Assembly (NCBI RefSeq): GCF_026248825.1
Contig: NZ_CP110973.1
Coordinates: 2,189,001 to 2,253,000 of the forward strand
Direction: 5' to 3'
DNA length: 64,000 nt
From: Larkinella insperata
Lineage (GTDB): Bacteria > Bacteroidota > Bacteroidia > Cytophagales > Spirosomataceae
A program made the translations under genes and the position numbers. The stretch's first letter is position 1. The number at the start of each line of letters is the position of its first letter. The notes below the pieces were generated by a model. The model worked only from the letters and a program-made list of their open reading frames with translations. It did no database searches and was not told where the DNA came from. This document shows positions 17,006 to 25,308 of this stretch, piece after piece.

Positions 17006-17935
17006 ATGCCCCGGAAGGATGGTCAACAGCCTCTACAGAAACGGATTATGGTAATTTTGAGCAGTTTTCAGCTGATCCGGCGTTCGTGGCGCATGGTACT
17101 GTGGCTCTACGGGGTTAATTTCCTGATGAGCCTGCTGGTCTTATTGCCCGCTTACGCAACGTTTCGGCGGGATATGGGTGCCTCGCTGGAGTACCTCAAA
17201 CTGTTAAACGGCTTCGATTTTACGGTTTATTCGGATTTCCGGCACAACCACGGATCGGCTACCAATTCGTTACTGACCGTTGGTTTCTGGCTGGGTCTGC
17301 TTTATTTGTTGATTAGCGTATTTTTTACGGGAGGCCTGTTGCAGCAGGTTGCTTCCGCCACCGATCGTCGCCAGACCTTTCGGTTAAGCCGGTTTCTAGC
17401 CGCCGGTGCGCAGGGTTTCGGACGGTTTTTTCGGTTATTTCTGTGCGTGTCCAGCTTTATTTTCTTGCTTTCGGTTGTCTTTCTGCTCGCGGGCGGCCTT
17501 AGTGCTTTGGCGCTGACCAAGACGCTGAACGAAGAGGAGTTGAGTTATGTAGCGCTGGCCTTCCTGCTGGTCTTTGCCCTGTCGGCCCTCTTGGCGCTTT
17601 GTGTCGGCGATTACGCCAAAATCCGGCTGTTTCGACGCGATGAAACCCGCGCGGTTTTCGCTTTTTGGGTATCCATGCGGTTTTTGTTTTCCCGCGTTCG
17701 GGTAACTTTCGGCAACTATCTACTGCTGATTGGCGTTGGTTTAGCCTGCTTCGGGGTCTATTTTCTGCTTGAGTCGTGGATCGTCACCCGCGGCTGGGCG
17801 GAAATCGCGCTCCTGTTTCTGATCCAGCAACTCTTTATCATTTCCAGAACCTTCCTGAAAGTCTGGGTCTTAGCCACCGCAACGGTTGTTTTTACAGAGC
17901 AGGAAAAACAACCGACGATTTCGCCAGCCCGGTAA
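17006..17935 (+). CDS. Multi-pass membrane protein of unknown function
   Basis: A 309-aa protein (295 aa if it starts at Met15, 17048, which fits a membrane protein better). Hydrophobic helices lie at about 34-52, 92-115, 148-170, 185-203, 236-258 and 265-300. The pattern (six helices, long second loop) resembles uncharacterised Bacteroidota membrane proteins related to the GlyA-neighbour/DUF4013 sort, but I cannot assign a family. It is the third gene after DUF2911 and the M1 peptidase, at 7 bases, so co-expression is likely. Confidence 0.72.
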   Translation: MPRKDGQQPLQKRIMVILSSFQLIRRSWRMVLWLYGVNFLMSLLVLLPAYATFRRDMGASLEYLKLLNGFDFTVYSDFRHNHGSATNSLLTVGFWLGLLYLLISVFFTGGLLQQVASATDRRQTFRLSRFLAAGAQGFGRFFRLFLCVSSFIFLLSVVFLLAGGLSALALTKTLNEEELSYVALAFLLVFALSALLALCVGDYAKIRLFRRDETRAVFAFWVSMRFLFSRVRVTFGNYLLLIGVGLACFGVYFLLESWIVTRGWAEIALLFLIQQLFIISRTFLKVWVLATATVVFTEQEKQPTISPAR

Positions 17936-17956
17936 ATAAAAGCCTGGATTCGGTAC

Positions 17957-17964
17957 TACCTTTG
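17957..17964 (+). promoter_or_regulatory. -7 promoter element for the MFS pair
   Basis: TACCTTTG, a perfect TAnnTTTG match 78 bases before the first MFS start codon. No clear -33 TTTG is seen at the usual distance. Confidence 0.45.
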
Positions 17965-18042
17965 TGCAGTAGCTTGATCAAATGTGGCTAAATCGATAAC
18001 TTGCCAACTATTATTTTTTCCTGATCTTTTTTTGCCAAACGA

Positions 18043-19308
18043 ATGCAGTCGACTGTTCCTCCCCCGCCGAAAGTATCCTATAAATCCTTATTCGGTCTTC
18101 CCGTTATTGTAGCCGCGTTAGGCTATTTCGTAGACATCTACGATCTGTTGCTGTTTGGTATTGTTCGCGTGCCCAGCCTGAGAGACCTGGGGTTAAACGA
18201 CGAGCAGATTTCCCGCGTGGGGGCCAACATCATCAACTGGCAAATGGGCGGTTTGCTCCTGGGTGGTATTCTCTGGGGGGTTCTGGGCGACAAACGCGGG
18301 CGGCTTTCGGTGCTGTTCGGGTCCATCGTTACCTATTCACTGGCCAACATTGCGTGCGGTTTCATCGACAAGGTTACGTTTATGGATCCGACGGATTACT
18401 ACGCCCTGATGCGGTTTGTTGCCGGGATTGGACTAGCTGGTGAACTGGGCGCCGGTATTACGCTCGTCTCGGAGGTACTGCCGAAGCAACTGCGGGCCAT
18501 TGGTACGTCGCTGGTGGCTGGGGTGGGTCTGTTCGGAGCCGTTTTTGCTTATTTCACTGTTGAATTGTTTAACTGGCAAAACGCGTTCTTCGTGGGCGGA
18601 GCCATGGGAATCGGGTTGTTGTTGCTGCGCGTTGGCGTGATCGAATCGGGAATGTTTACGGAAGTATCCGAACAGAAACACGTTCAGAAGGGTAATTTTC
18701 TGGCATTCTTTACCAGCCGGGACCGGTTTTCCCGCTACATGAAGTGCATCGGCATCGGACTCCCTACCTGGTTTGTCATCGGCATTCTGGCGACGTTCAG
18801 CAACGAATTTGGAAAAGCCTTCGGCATTGCGGAACCCGTCAAGCCGGGCCTGACCATCATGTGGTGCTACGTGGGGCTGGCGTTCGGTGATTTAGCCAGC
18901 GGGATTATTAGCCAGGGACTGCAATCGCGTAAACGGGCGGTGTCTTTGCTGATGGGCTTCACGTTACTGGTTAGCTTGATTTATATCTTTGCTGCACCCA
19001 AAACGGTAAATGGCCTGTACATGTATTTTCTGGCCATGGGCTTCGGTATTGGCTATTGGGCCATGTTCGTCACCATTGGTGCCGAACAATTTGGCACCAA
19101 CCTGCGGGCTACGGCCGCCACGACGGTACCGAACATGGTTCGCGGAATGGTTATTCTCATGACGAGCCTTTATACGTACCTGAAACCGTCGGTCGATGTC
19201 ATCAATGCCGGGATTGTGGTCGGCATTCTGAGCTTTGCCATTGGTTTTTATTCCATCCTGACGATTCCGGAAACCCACGGTAAAGATTTGAATTATCTGG
19301 AGGAGTAA
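18043..19308 (+). CDS. MFS transporter (first of tandem pair)
   Basis: A 421-aa, 12-helix major facilitator protein. The loop between helices 2 and 3 carries the MFS signature GDKRGR, and helix 4-5 has RFVAGIGLAGELGAGI, as in the metabolite:H+ symporter/sugar transporter branches. An Asp pair in helix 1 (VDIYDLLLF) is conserved in both copies. The substrate is not known. It is followed after 20 bases by a close paralogue, and the two share an almost identical 79-bp tract (18281-18359 with 19558-19636). No enzyme gene nearby suggests the substrate. Confidence 0.9.
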   Translation: MQSTVPPPPKVSYKSLFGLPVIVAALGYFVDIYDLLLFGIVRVPSLRDLGLNDEQISRVGANIINWQMGGLLLGGILWGVLGDKRGRLSVLFGSIVTYSLANIACGFIDKVTFMDPTDYYALMRFVAGIGLAGELGAGITLVSEVLPKQLRAIGTSLVAGVGLFGAVFAYFTVELFNWQNAFFVGGAMGIGLLLLRVGVIESGMFTEVSEQKHVQKGNFLAFFTSRDRFSRYMKCIGIGLPTWFVIGILATFSNEFGKAFGIAEPVKPGLTIMWCYVGLAFGDLASGIISQGLQSRKRAVSLLMGFTLLVSLIYIFAAPKTVNGLYMYFLAMGFGIGYWAMFVTIGAEQFGTNLRATAATTVPNMVRGMVILMTSLYTYLKPSVDVINAGIVVGILSFAIGFYSILTIPETHGKDLNYLEE

Positions 19309-19328
19309 AGCTCCTTTCGTCTGCTTGT

Positions 19329-20561
19329 ATGAATCCTGCTTCACCTGCCGTATCCTTCCGGCCGTTGTTTTCGCTGCCGGTTATCGTGGCCGCTTTGGGC
19401 TATTTCGTGGATGTCTACGATCTGCTTTTGTTTAACATTGTCCGGGTACCGAGCCTGAAAGACCTGGGGCTGGACGAGAAACAAATCTCCATCATTGGCG
19501 GAACGGTTTTGAACTGGCAGCAGGCCGGGTTGTTGCTAGGGGGCGTTTTATGGGGGATTCTGGGCGACAAACGCGGGCGGCTTTCGGTGCTGTTTGGGTC
19601 CATCGTTACCTATTCACTGGCCAACATTGCCTGCGGGTTTGTGCAGGACGCCAACACCTACGCACTCTTGCGGTTTGTGGCCGGGCTGGGACTGGCCGGG
19701 GAACTGGGCGCCGGTATTACCCTGGTTTCCGAAATTCTTCCGAAGGAACTCCGGGGCTACGGTACGTCGTTGGTTGCGGGGGTGGGCCTGTTCGGAGCCG
19801 TGGTTGCGTACTTCACCGTGGTGCTGTTTGATTGGCGGACGACCTACTTCATCGGGGGCGGCCTGGGGTTGGTTTTACTGTTGCTGCGGGTGTCGGTATT
19901 CGAGTCGAGTATGTTTCTCCGGATGAAAGAGCAAACCGTTCAGCGTGGTAATTTCTGGTCGCTGTTTACCCATTCCAGACGGCTTTTGACCTATCTGCGG
20001 TGCATGGGGCTGGCCGTTCCGACTTATTTTGTTATCGGTATTCTGGCGACGTTCAGTAACGAATTCGCCAAAGCGCTGGGCATCTCGGAGCCGATTGCAC
20101 CCGGGCGCGTCGTGATGTTTACCTACGTCGGTATGGGCGTTGGCGATTTGATCAGCGGCCCGCTGAGCCAGTGGTTTCGGTCCCGTCGACGGGCGATCGG
20201 GGCTTTAATGCTGCTCAATTTGGTCTTTGTGGCGATTTATTTGTTTGCCGGAATCGCGTCGATTCCGCTTTTCTATACCGTTTGCGTTATCCTCGGTTTT
20301 TCAATTGGCTACATCGCGCTGTTTCTAACCGTGTCGGCCGAGCATTTCGGAACCAACTTACGCTCGACGGCTACCACCTCTATCGCCAACAATGTGCGGG
20401 CCACCACATTACTAACGATTCCGCTTTTCCAGTCGCTCAAGCCATCGGTAGGGGTGATCGGCTCGGCAGCCGTTGTGGCCCTGCTCTGCTTCCTGATCAG
20501 TTTCTGGTCGCTGGCGACGCTGGACGAAACGTATGGCAAGGATTTAAATTACGTCGAATAG
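19329..20561 (+). CDS. MFS transporter (second of tandem pair)
   Basis: A 410-aa paralogue of the preceding gene, alike over its whole length: the same helix 1 (LPVIVAALGYFVDVYDLLLF), the same GDKRGR loop, GLAGELGAGITLVSE and a C-terminal ETYGKDLNYVE ending where the first has ETHGKDLNYLEE. The main length difference is a shorter stretch after helix 3 (VQDANTYALLRF against VTFMDPTDYYALMRF). The pair probably arose by tandem duplication and may transport related compounds or act together. The 20-base spacing implies a single transcript. Confidence 0.9.
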   Translation: MNPASPAVSFRPLFSLPVIVAALGYFVDVYDLLLFNIVRVPSLKDLGLDEKQISIIGGTVLNWQQAGLLLGGVLWGILGDKRGRLSVLFGSIVTYSLANIACGFVQDANTYALLRFVAGLGLAGELGAGITLVSEILPKELRGYGTSLVAGVGLFGAVVAYFTVVLFDWRTTYFIGGGLGLVLLLLRVSVFESSMFLRMKEQTVQRGNFWSLFTHSRRLLTYLRCMGLAVPTYFVIGILATFSNEFAKALGISEPIAPGRVVMFTYVGMGVGDLISGPLSQWFRSRRRAIGALMLLNLVFVAIYLFAGIASIPLFYTVCVILGFSIGYIALFLTVSAEHFGTNLRSTATTSIANNVRATTLLTIPLFQSLKPSVGVIGSAAVVALLCFLISFWSLATLDETYGKDLNYVE

Positions 20562-20692
20562 ACCGGAACCATCCCGTTCAGGACCGCTTATCCTGTTTTT
20601 CCGCCATTGCTCCCAACATCCCGCTCCGGGGGCGGGTGCGTTGCATCTTTTCGGTGAATTTAGATCAGTAAACAACAAATCTAACGAACACC

Positions 20693-21121
20693 ATGAAAAC
20701 GATTGTCCGCACGGCCAATGCCCTTTTGCTGGGCGCCCTTCTGTTGGTAGGAAACACTTCCTTCGCTCAAAACAGTTCTAATGATAAGCCTTTCCTGGTT
20801 GCAACTTACCCATCGGCGAATCCGATGAAGTTGTGGATGAACGTCCAGCGGAACGATCCCAAATGCAAGATTGTCGTGCGGCTGCTCGACGAGAAAAACC
20901 GGCTGGTGTACTCGGGAACCATGCCCAGAAGCAGAGACAAATACCGTCAGCGGTTCGACATGAGTAGCATGACGGACGGTACCTATACGCTGCAGATCAC
21001 GGATGGCCGCGAAACCGTCGAAAAATCGTTTCAGGTCAAAACGTCTGGTATCATGGAGCGCTCTACGCAACGCGTGTTGACCGTCGTTCCGGCCAACGAA
21101 CAATTGACCAGCCTGAAATAA
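20693..21121 (+). CDS. Small secreted beta-sandwich protein, T9SS sorting-domain-like
   Basis: A 142-aa protein with a signal peptide (1-25, cleavage at SFA) and a mature part of about 115 residues. The segment CKIVVRLLDEKNRLVY ... FDMSSMTDGTYTLQITDG resembles the fold of C-terminal sorting domains of the Bacteroidota type IX secretion system (strand, 'dLs-x-l-x-x-G-x-Y' turn, strand), but here it forms nearly the whole protein and is followed by 29 more residues. A protein of the same layout is encoded at 32895-33269. Function unknown. It stands alone, convergent with the FecR gene. Confidence 0.72.
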   Translation: MKTIVRTANALLLGALLLVGNTSFAQNSSNDKPFLVATYPSANPMKLWMNVQRNDPKCKIVVRLLDEKNRLVYSGTMPRSRDKYRQRFDMSSMTDGTYTLQITDGRETVEKSFQVKTSGIMERSTQRVLTVVPANEQLTSLK

Positions 21122-21161
21122 CCATAAATTGCTTATACTTGGCTTGGTAGGAGCGGGGAAC

Positions 21162-21941
21162 TTAGTTCTCTTTGGTCCAGGAGGTGTAAGCGGAGGGTTT
21201 CACATGGCGCCGGATCAACTGGGTTGATCCCTCGTTGTACTCCGCCATATCGCCCCGCTCTAATTTATATTCTTTCATTTTGTCCAACAGGCCCGATTTC
21301 TGGAGGATGAAGTTCACAGTGCCCTCTTCGACAATAACCTGACTCGACTGTTTTTTTCGGTTGACGTACACGCGGGCTTCCTGGGTTTCGGTTACGACGT
21401 GGTTGCCCGTGTGAATTTGTAGCCGAAAACCGAGCGGTTGCCTGGCGACCAGTACCACGGCTTCTCCGTTCAGCCAGATTTTCCGGTTAGGCCCCGACCA
21501 ATCGGATGAAACCTTGACGGTGGAGTTCTTTCTGAGAATAACGGCGGATTTATCCGGCAATAAAATGTGCCTATATGGTTTGTCGCCGGATTGGTAGACG
21601 GCATCTGCGGGTAATTGGGCCTGACGAAGCAATCGGATACTGAAGCCCAATGCAATGATGCACGTAACCCAGATGGCAATCCGGATCACCTGTTGCCACA
21701 CGGTGCGGTAAAGTGGAAGCTCGGGTTCGGTGGGTACGTGTTTGGTTTGCTGGGAGATATCCAGCCACATCCGCTGCCAGTTGGGAGAATCGACATCGGT
21801 AACGCAGGGATTATTCCATTGCTTCCGCATCAAGCCACGTAGGTATGCTTCGTTATCCGGATTTTGCAGCCAGCCAATCACCCATTGCTCTTCCTCGCGG
21901 TTGCATTCGTTCCGAACGTATTTAACCAGCAAATCCTCCAT
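21162..21941 (-). CDS. FecR family anti-sigma factor
   Basis: A 259-aa protein: cytoplasmic N-terminal part of about 80 residues that should hold the sigma factor, one membrane helix (about 86-106), and a periplasmic FecR domain (about 115-215; HILLPDKSAVILRKNSTVKV is the typical first strands, followed by LNGEAVV). In Bacteroidota these proteins relay a signal from a SusC-type receptor to an ECF sigma factor. The sigma gene lies 79 bases upstream on the same strand. No SusC/SusD gene follows: the next gene on this side is a convergent small secreted protein, so the receptor must be elsewhere or lost. Confidence 0.9.
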   Translation of the reverse strand: MEDLLVKYVRNECNREEEQWVIGWLQNPDNEAYLRGLMRKQWNNPCVTDVDSPNWQRMWLDISQQTKHVPTEPELPLYRTVWQQVIRIAIWVTCIIALGFSIRLLRQAQLPADAVYQSGDKPYRHILLPDKSAVILRKNSTVKVSSDWSGPNRKIWLNGEAVVLVARQPLGFRLQIHTGNHVVTETQEARVYVNRKKQSSQVIVEEGTVNFILQKSGLLDKMKEYKLERGDMAEYNEGSTQLIRRHVKPSAYTSWTKEN

Positions 21942-22020
21942 ATTACCAAGTGGTTGATTGGTTGTGAATTGCTCCGCACGCGCCTTGGCGGGGCCGTTTC
22001 TTCAACCGATCAATCACGAT

Positions 22021-22563
22021 TTAATAGGTATGTCGTTCAAAATAAGTACCCAGCGTGTTGTAAGCCTGATTCAGGTGGTCGTCGACGGTTCGGGTCGAAA
22101 GGTTCATGCGGTCCGCAATTTGTTGCGACGTATAGCCTTCGTGCCGACTCAGCAAGTAGATTTCGCGACGGCGTGGGGAAAGTTGCGCCACCGCCTGCTG
22201 GTACAGTAATTCCAATTCCTGATAGAGTACCTCTTCTTCCGTATCAGAACCCGACTGCGTGGTCAGCCGCTGCAAAATTTCCTTGGGCTGGCATTGACTG
22301 TGCCGTTCGCGAAAACTGGATAGCACCAGACCGTAGGTGATGGTGAACAAATAGCCGTTCAAGGGAATATCTTCGTCTAGCGTATTGCGACGCTCCCAGA
22401 GTGAAGTAAACACATCGCGCACAACCTGTTGAGCGGCTTCCGGTGATTTAAGGATGCTTACCGCGAAATAATAAATTCGTTGCACGTAGCGGTCATAAAC
22501 ACGCCGAAAAGCCGTTGGGTCAGCATTCCTAAGTTGTCGAAGAAGTGTTTGTTCAGCTTGCAT
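22021..22563 (-). CDS. ECF RNA polymerase sigma-70 factor
   Basis: A 180-aa ECF sigma factor with region 2 (about 18-85, FRRVYDRYVQRIYYFAVSILKSPEAAQQVV) and region 4 (about 120-172; LSPRRREIYLLSRHEGYTSQQIADRMNLSTRTVDDHL is split here by its HTH turn). It belongs to the FecI-like group of Bacteroidota that pairs with FecR proteins; the FecR gene is directly downstream. It probably drives genes elsewhere, since none of the usual SusCD targets lie next to it. Confidence 0.93.
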   Translation of the reverse strand: MQAEQTLLRQLRNADPTAFRRVYDRYVQRIYYFAVSILKSPEAAQQVVRDVFTSLWERRNTLDEDIPLNGYLFTITYGLVLSSFRERHSQCQPKEILQRLTTQSGSDTEEEVLYQELELLYQQAVAQLSPRRREIYLLSRHEGYTSQQIADRMNLSTRTVDDHLNQAYNTLGTYFERHTY

Positions 22564-23002
22564 TCTGAATACACATTTTTAACAAGTGCCCGCCAGAGAA
22601 ATAGTTATCGGACAAAAAAATCAACGAATTAGTCAACAAAGTTTAGTCTATTTCAACTCCGGCATCCTTCTCTAAGTCCTTTACACCTTTCCCGTTTACT
22701 ACTTTAGTAAACGGTAGTTGCTGACGCTATGTAATACATTAAAGCATCTATTCGGGCCTGATGGGAAGCTAAAAGGCTCTCAATATCTAAAAAAGGCAGA
22801 ATATGAATGTAGCTACACTTAATCAGACATACTGGCATTTTTATCCATCGGTCCTGAAAAGAACAGATTTGTTCAGAGGGCAATTAACGGGTTTGAACTT
22901 ACTAAAAATTTCGGTATTCTGCATACTTTTACCGAAAAAGCCGTTAGTTTTATTAGCTATTGTCCTATCTAATCCAGATTTGATTCAAAACAAACCACAC
23001 GC
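22564..23002. other. AT-rich intergenic region with a perfect dyad
   Basis: About 440 bases between the divergent sigma-factor and SCP2 genes. It holds a 10-bp perfect inverted repeat with a 3-base centre (22692-22714, half site CCGTTTACTA), which could be an operator or a small hairpin. An open frame at 22803-23006 has no recognisable protein features and overlaps the SCP2 start; I treat it as chance. No perfect TAnnTTTG element was found. Confidence 0.4.
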
Positions 23003-23299
23003 ATGACATTACAAGATTTCACGGAGGAGATTCGGCGCCGGGTGAGCGCGGACAGCAGCTTTGATGCAACGGTCAAACTGGCGACCGATCAGGGAGTTAT
23101 TTACATCGACGGGCGGCAGTCGCCCCCGGTGGTTTCCAACGAAGATGCCGAAGCGGATAGTACCATCAAAGTTTCCCTGAGCGATTTGCAGAAACTCGGC
23201 ACGGGCGAATTGAATCCCATGACGGCTTTCATGTTTGGCAAACTGAAAGTATCGGGCGATATGGGCCTCGCCATGAAAATTGGCCAGAAACTCAGTTAG
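23003..23299 (+). CDS. SCP2 sterol-binding domain protein
   Basis: A 98-aa protein that is a single SCP2-like domain. Characteristic features are the early amphipathic helix, the strand VIYIDGRQSPPVVS, and the final motif LNPMTAFMFGKLKVSGDMGLAMKIGQKL (shown in the family as 'G-x-l-k-x-x-G-d-x-x-l-a-x-k-l'). Such domains form a lipid-binding pocket and are found alone or in acyl-CoA metabolism enzymes. The ligand is unknown. It precedes the Gfo/Idh/MocA gene by 35 bases. Confidence 0.88.
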   Translation: MTLQDFTEEIRRRVSADSSFDATVKLATDQGVIYIDGRQSPPVVSNEDAEADSTIKVSLSDLQKLGTGELNPMTAFMFGKLKVSGDMGLAMKIGQKLS

Positions 23300-23334
23300 C
23301 GTTTTGCCATTTCTGATTCCCAATTCCTGAATCC

Positions 23335-24774
23335 ATGAAATTCTCTTTCTCGCGTCGAAAATTCCTGCAGGGAAGCGCCCTGGCGGCTGCCGGTTTTACC
23401 ATCGTGCCGCGTCATGTGCTGGGTGGCCCCGGTTACGTAGCGCCCAGCGACAAGCTGAACATAGCCGCCGTCGGGTGTGGCGGTAAGGCCGACGTGAACA
23501 TCCGTTTGGCCTACAACAACGGTTCGGCCAACATCGTGGCGCTGTGTGATGTTGACGACCGGCAGGCGAAGAAATACCGCGCCCAGTTTGCGCAGGCCCC
23601 TTATTTTCGGGACTACCGCCAGCTGTTCGACAAGGAAGCGAAAAATTTCGATGCCGTAATCATCTCCACGCCCGACCACATGCACGCTCCCATTGCGATG
23701 GCGGCCATGCAATTGGGCAAGCATGTATACTGCGAAAAACCGTTGACGCACGATATTTACGAAGCCCGGATGCTGACCGAAGCCGCCCGCAACTACAAGG
23801 TGGTGACGCAAATGGGCAACCAGGGCAGCAGCGGGGATGACACGCGTAAAATAGAAACCTGGATTCAGAAAGGTGTTATTGGCCCGGTGCACACCATCAA
23901 TTGCTGGACCAACCGGCCGGTATGGCCGCAGGGTGTCCGGTCACCTAAAGACCGGGGCGAATCGCAGCCGGTGCCGTCGGAGGTGGATTGGGATTTGTGG
24001 CTGGGAACGGCTCCCCTGCGCAGTTACCACGAAGCCTACATGCCGACCCGCTGGCGCGGCTACTGGGATTTTGGAACCGGGGCGCTGGGCGATATGGGCT
24101 GTCATTTCATGGACGTACCCTTCCGGGCGCTGAAGCTAAAATACCCGACTTCGGTGGAATGCAGCGTTGGGTCGGTGTATTCAGACTTCTTCGTGGAAGC
24201 GTTCTACGACGATGTTTGTCCGCCCTCATCGGCCATTCACCTGACTTTCCCGTCGGACAACCGCAAGGTGAACGAAATCAAGTTCTCGTGGTACGATGGC
24301 GGTATTCGCCCGCAAGTGCCGGAAGGAATTCCGTACGAAAAAGTATTTACGAGCATCGACGGCGGGATGATGTTTATTGGCAGCAAGGGTATTCTGGTGG
24401 CTGAGTTGTTTGGCAACAATCCGCGGCTATTTCCGGAAGAGAAGTTTGAGGGCAAAAAGCTGCCCGACGCCGAAAAACCGTTGGTCGAAGGCAAAACGGA
24501 GGGGCACCAGCAGCAATGGGTGAAAGCCTGCAAGCAGGGGTACGGCGCGTACACGAGTTCGTCGTTTGAGGAAGCTGGTCCGCTAACTGAAACCGTCCTG
24601 ATGGGCAACCTCGCCACGCGCAGTTACATGCACCGGGAGGCCAGGGCCGACGGTGGGTACAGCTTTCCCGGCCGCAAAAAGCTTTTCTGGGACGGTGCCA
24701 ACATGAAAATCACGAACTTTGATTACGCCAACCAGTTTGTGAAGCGGCAGTACCGGGGGCGTTATTCCCTTTGA
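23335..24774 (+). CDS. Gfo/Idh/MocA family oxidoreductase with Tat signal
   Basis: A 479-aa protein with a twin-arginine signal (SRRKFL at 6-11), a Rossmann domain (VGCGGKA at 46-52; CDVDDRQ as the NAD(P) ribose-binding turn) and the family motif EKP (134-136) in VYCEKPLTHD. The C-terminal half is the large beta-sheet domain of the family. Exported members in Bacteroidota act on sugars or glycosides in the periplasm with tightly bound NAD(P); relatives act as glycosidases. The substrate is unknown. It ends just before a strong terminator, after the SCP2 gene. Confidence 0.92.
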   Translation: MKFSFSRRKFLQGSALAAAGFTIVPRHVLGGPGYVAPSDKLNIAAVGCGGKADVNIRLAYNNGSANIVALCDVDDRQAKKYRAQFAQAPYFRDYRQLFDKEAKNFDAVIISTPDHMHAPIAMAAMQLGKHVYCEKPLTHDIYEARMLTEAARNYKVVTQMGNQGSSGDDTRKIETWIQKGVIGPVHTINCWTNRPVWPQGVRSPKDRGESQPVPSEVDWDLWLGTAPLRSYHEAYMPTRWRGYWDFGTGALGDMGCHFMDVPFRALKLKYPTSVECSVGSVYSDFFVEAFYDDVCPPSSAIHLTFPSDNRKVNEIKFSWYDGGIRPQVPEGIPYEKVFTSIDGGMMFIGSKGILVAELFGNNPRLFPEEKFEGKKLPDAEKPLVEGKTEGHQQQWVKACKQGYGAYTSSSFEEAGPLTETVLMGNLATRSYMHREARADGGYSFPGRKKLFWDGANMKITNFDYANQFVKRQYRGRYSL

Positions 24775-24785
24775 AAAACCAGTAA

Positions 24786-24838
24786 AAAAGCCGGCCCGGT
24801 CGGGACCATACTGTCTTGCTGACCGGGCCGGCTTTCTT
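24786..24838. terminator. Bidirectional intrinsic terminator
   Basis: A perfect 14-bp stem (24788-24801 with 24821-24834) with a 19-base loop, A-rich on the left and T-rich on the right. It separates the oxidoreductase (+) from the convergent RidA gene (-). Confidence 0.85.
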
Positions 24839-25226
24839 ATGAGTTTGTTTTGCGAACCGCCACGGCTTCAATCTCAATCAAAAAACCGTAGTGCAGCTTG
24901 TTGGTCGGCACCACGGCGCGGGCGGGTTTGTGTTCTCCAAAAAAACTAGCGTACAGCGCATTGACCGGCTCCCACAGCCCAATGTCAGCGATGTAAACCG
25001 TTGTTTTCAAAACGTGATTCAGGTCGCTTCCGGCGGCTTCCAGAACGGCTTTCACATTTTCCAGCACCTGACGGCTCTGGTCTTCGATCGACCCGGTAAT
25101 TTTTTCCTTTGTAACGGGATGAATCGGCAATTGACCAGATACAAAAATCAGGTCGTTCCAGACGGTGGCCTGGGTATAATGCCCGGCGGGAAGTGGAGCG
25201 TTGGGCGTTTCGACGAATTGAATCAT
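24837..25226 (-). CDS. RidA family enamine/imine deaminase
   Basis: A 129-aa protein of the YjgF/YER057c/UK114 family. It shows APLPAGHYTQAT at the start, the FVSGQLP strand, GSIEDQSRQVLENVKAVLEAAG helix, and PARAVVPTNKL with the arginine (in ARAVVP) that binds substrate carboxylates in RidA proper. RidA hydrolyses 2-aminoacrylate and other imines released by PLP enzymes, so its position after pdxJ (82-base gap, same strand) makes sense. I start at ATG 25226; an upstream TTG would add 11 residues unlike the family. Confidence 0.92.
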   Translation of the reverse strand: MIQFVETPNAPLPAGHYTQATVWNDLIFVSGQLPIHPVTKEKITGSIEDQSRQVLENVKAVLEAAGSDLNHVLKTTVYIADIGLWEPVNALYASFFGEHKPARAVVPTNKLHYGFLIEIEAVAVRKTNS

Positions 25227-25308
25227 GTGGAAAGACACAAAAAGGGAGACCTGCGACAAAAAATAACAAAACCCGAATGAGAGGTCTTTGCTCTTTTATC
25301 TCAGTTCT

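Noticed and set aside
22803..23006. 67-codon open frame on the plus strand before the SCP2 gene
   Set aside because: Overlaps the SCP2 start, shows no signal, domain or composition expected of a protein, and lies in AT-rich intergenic DNA.
25227..25259. TTG start extending RidA by 11 residues
   Set aside because: The added residues do not fit the family, and ATG 25226 gives the normal start.
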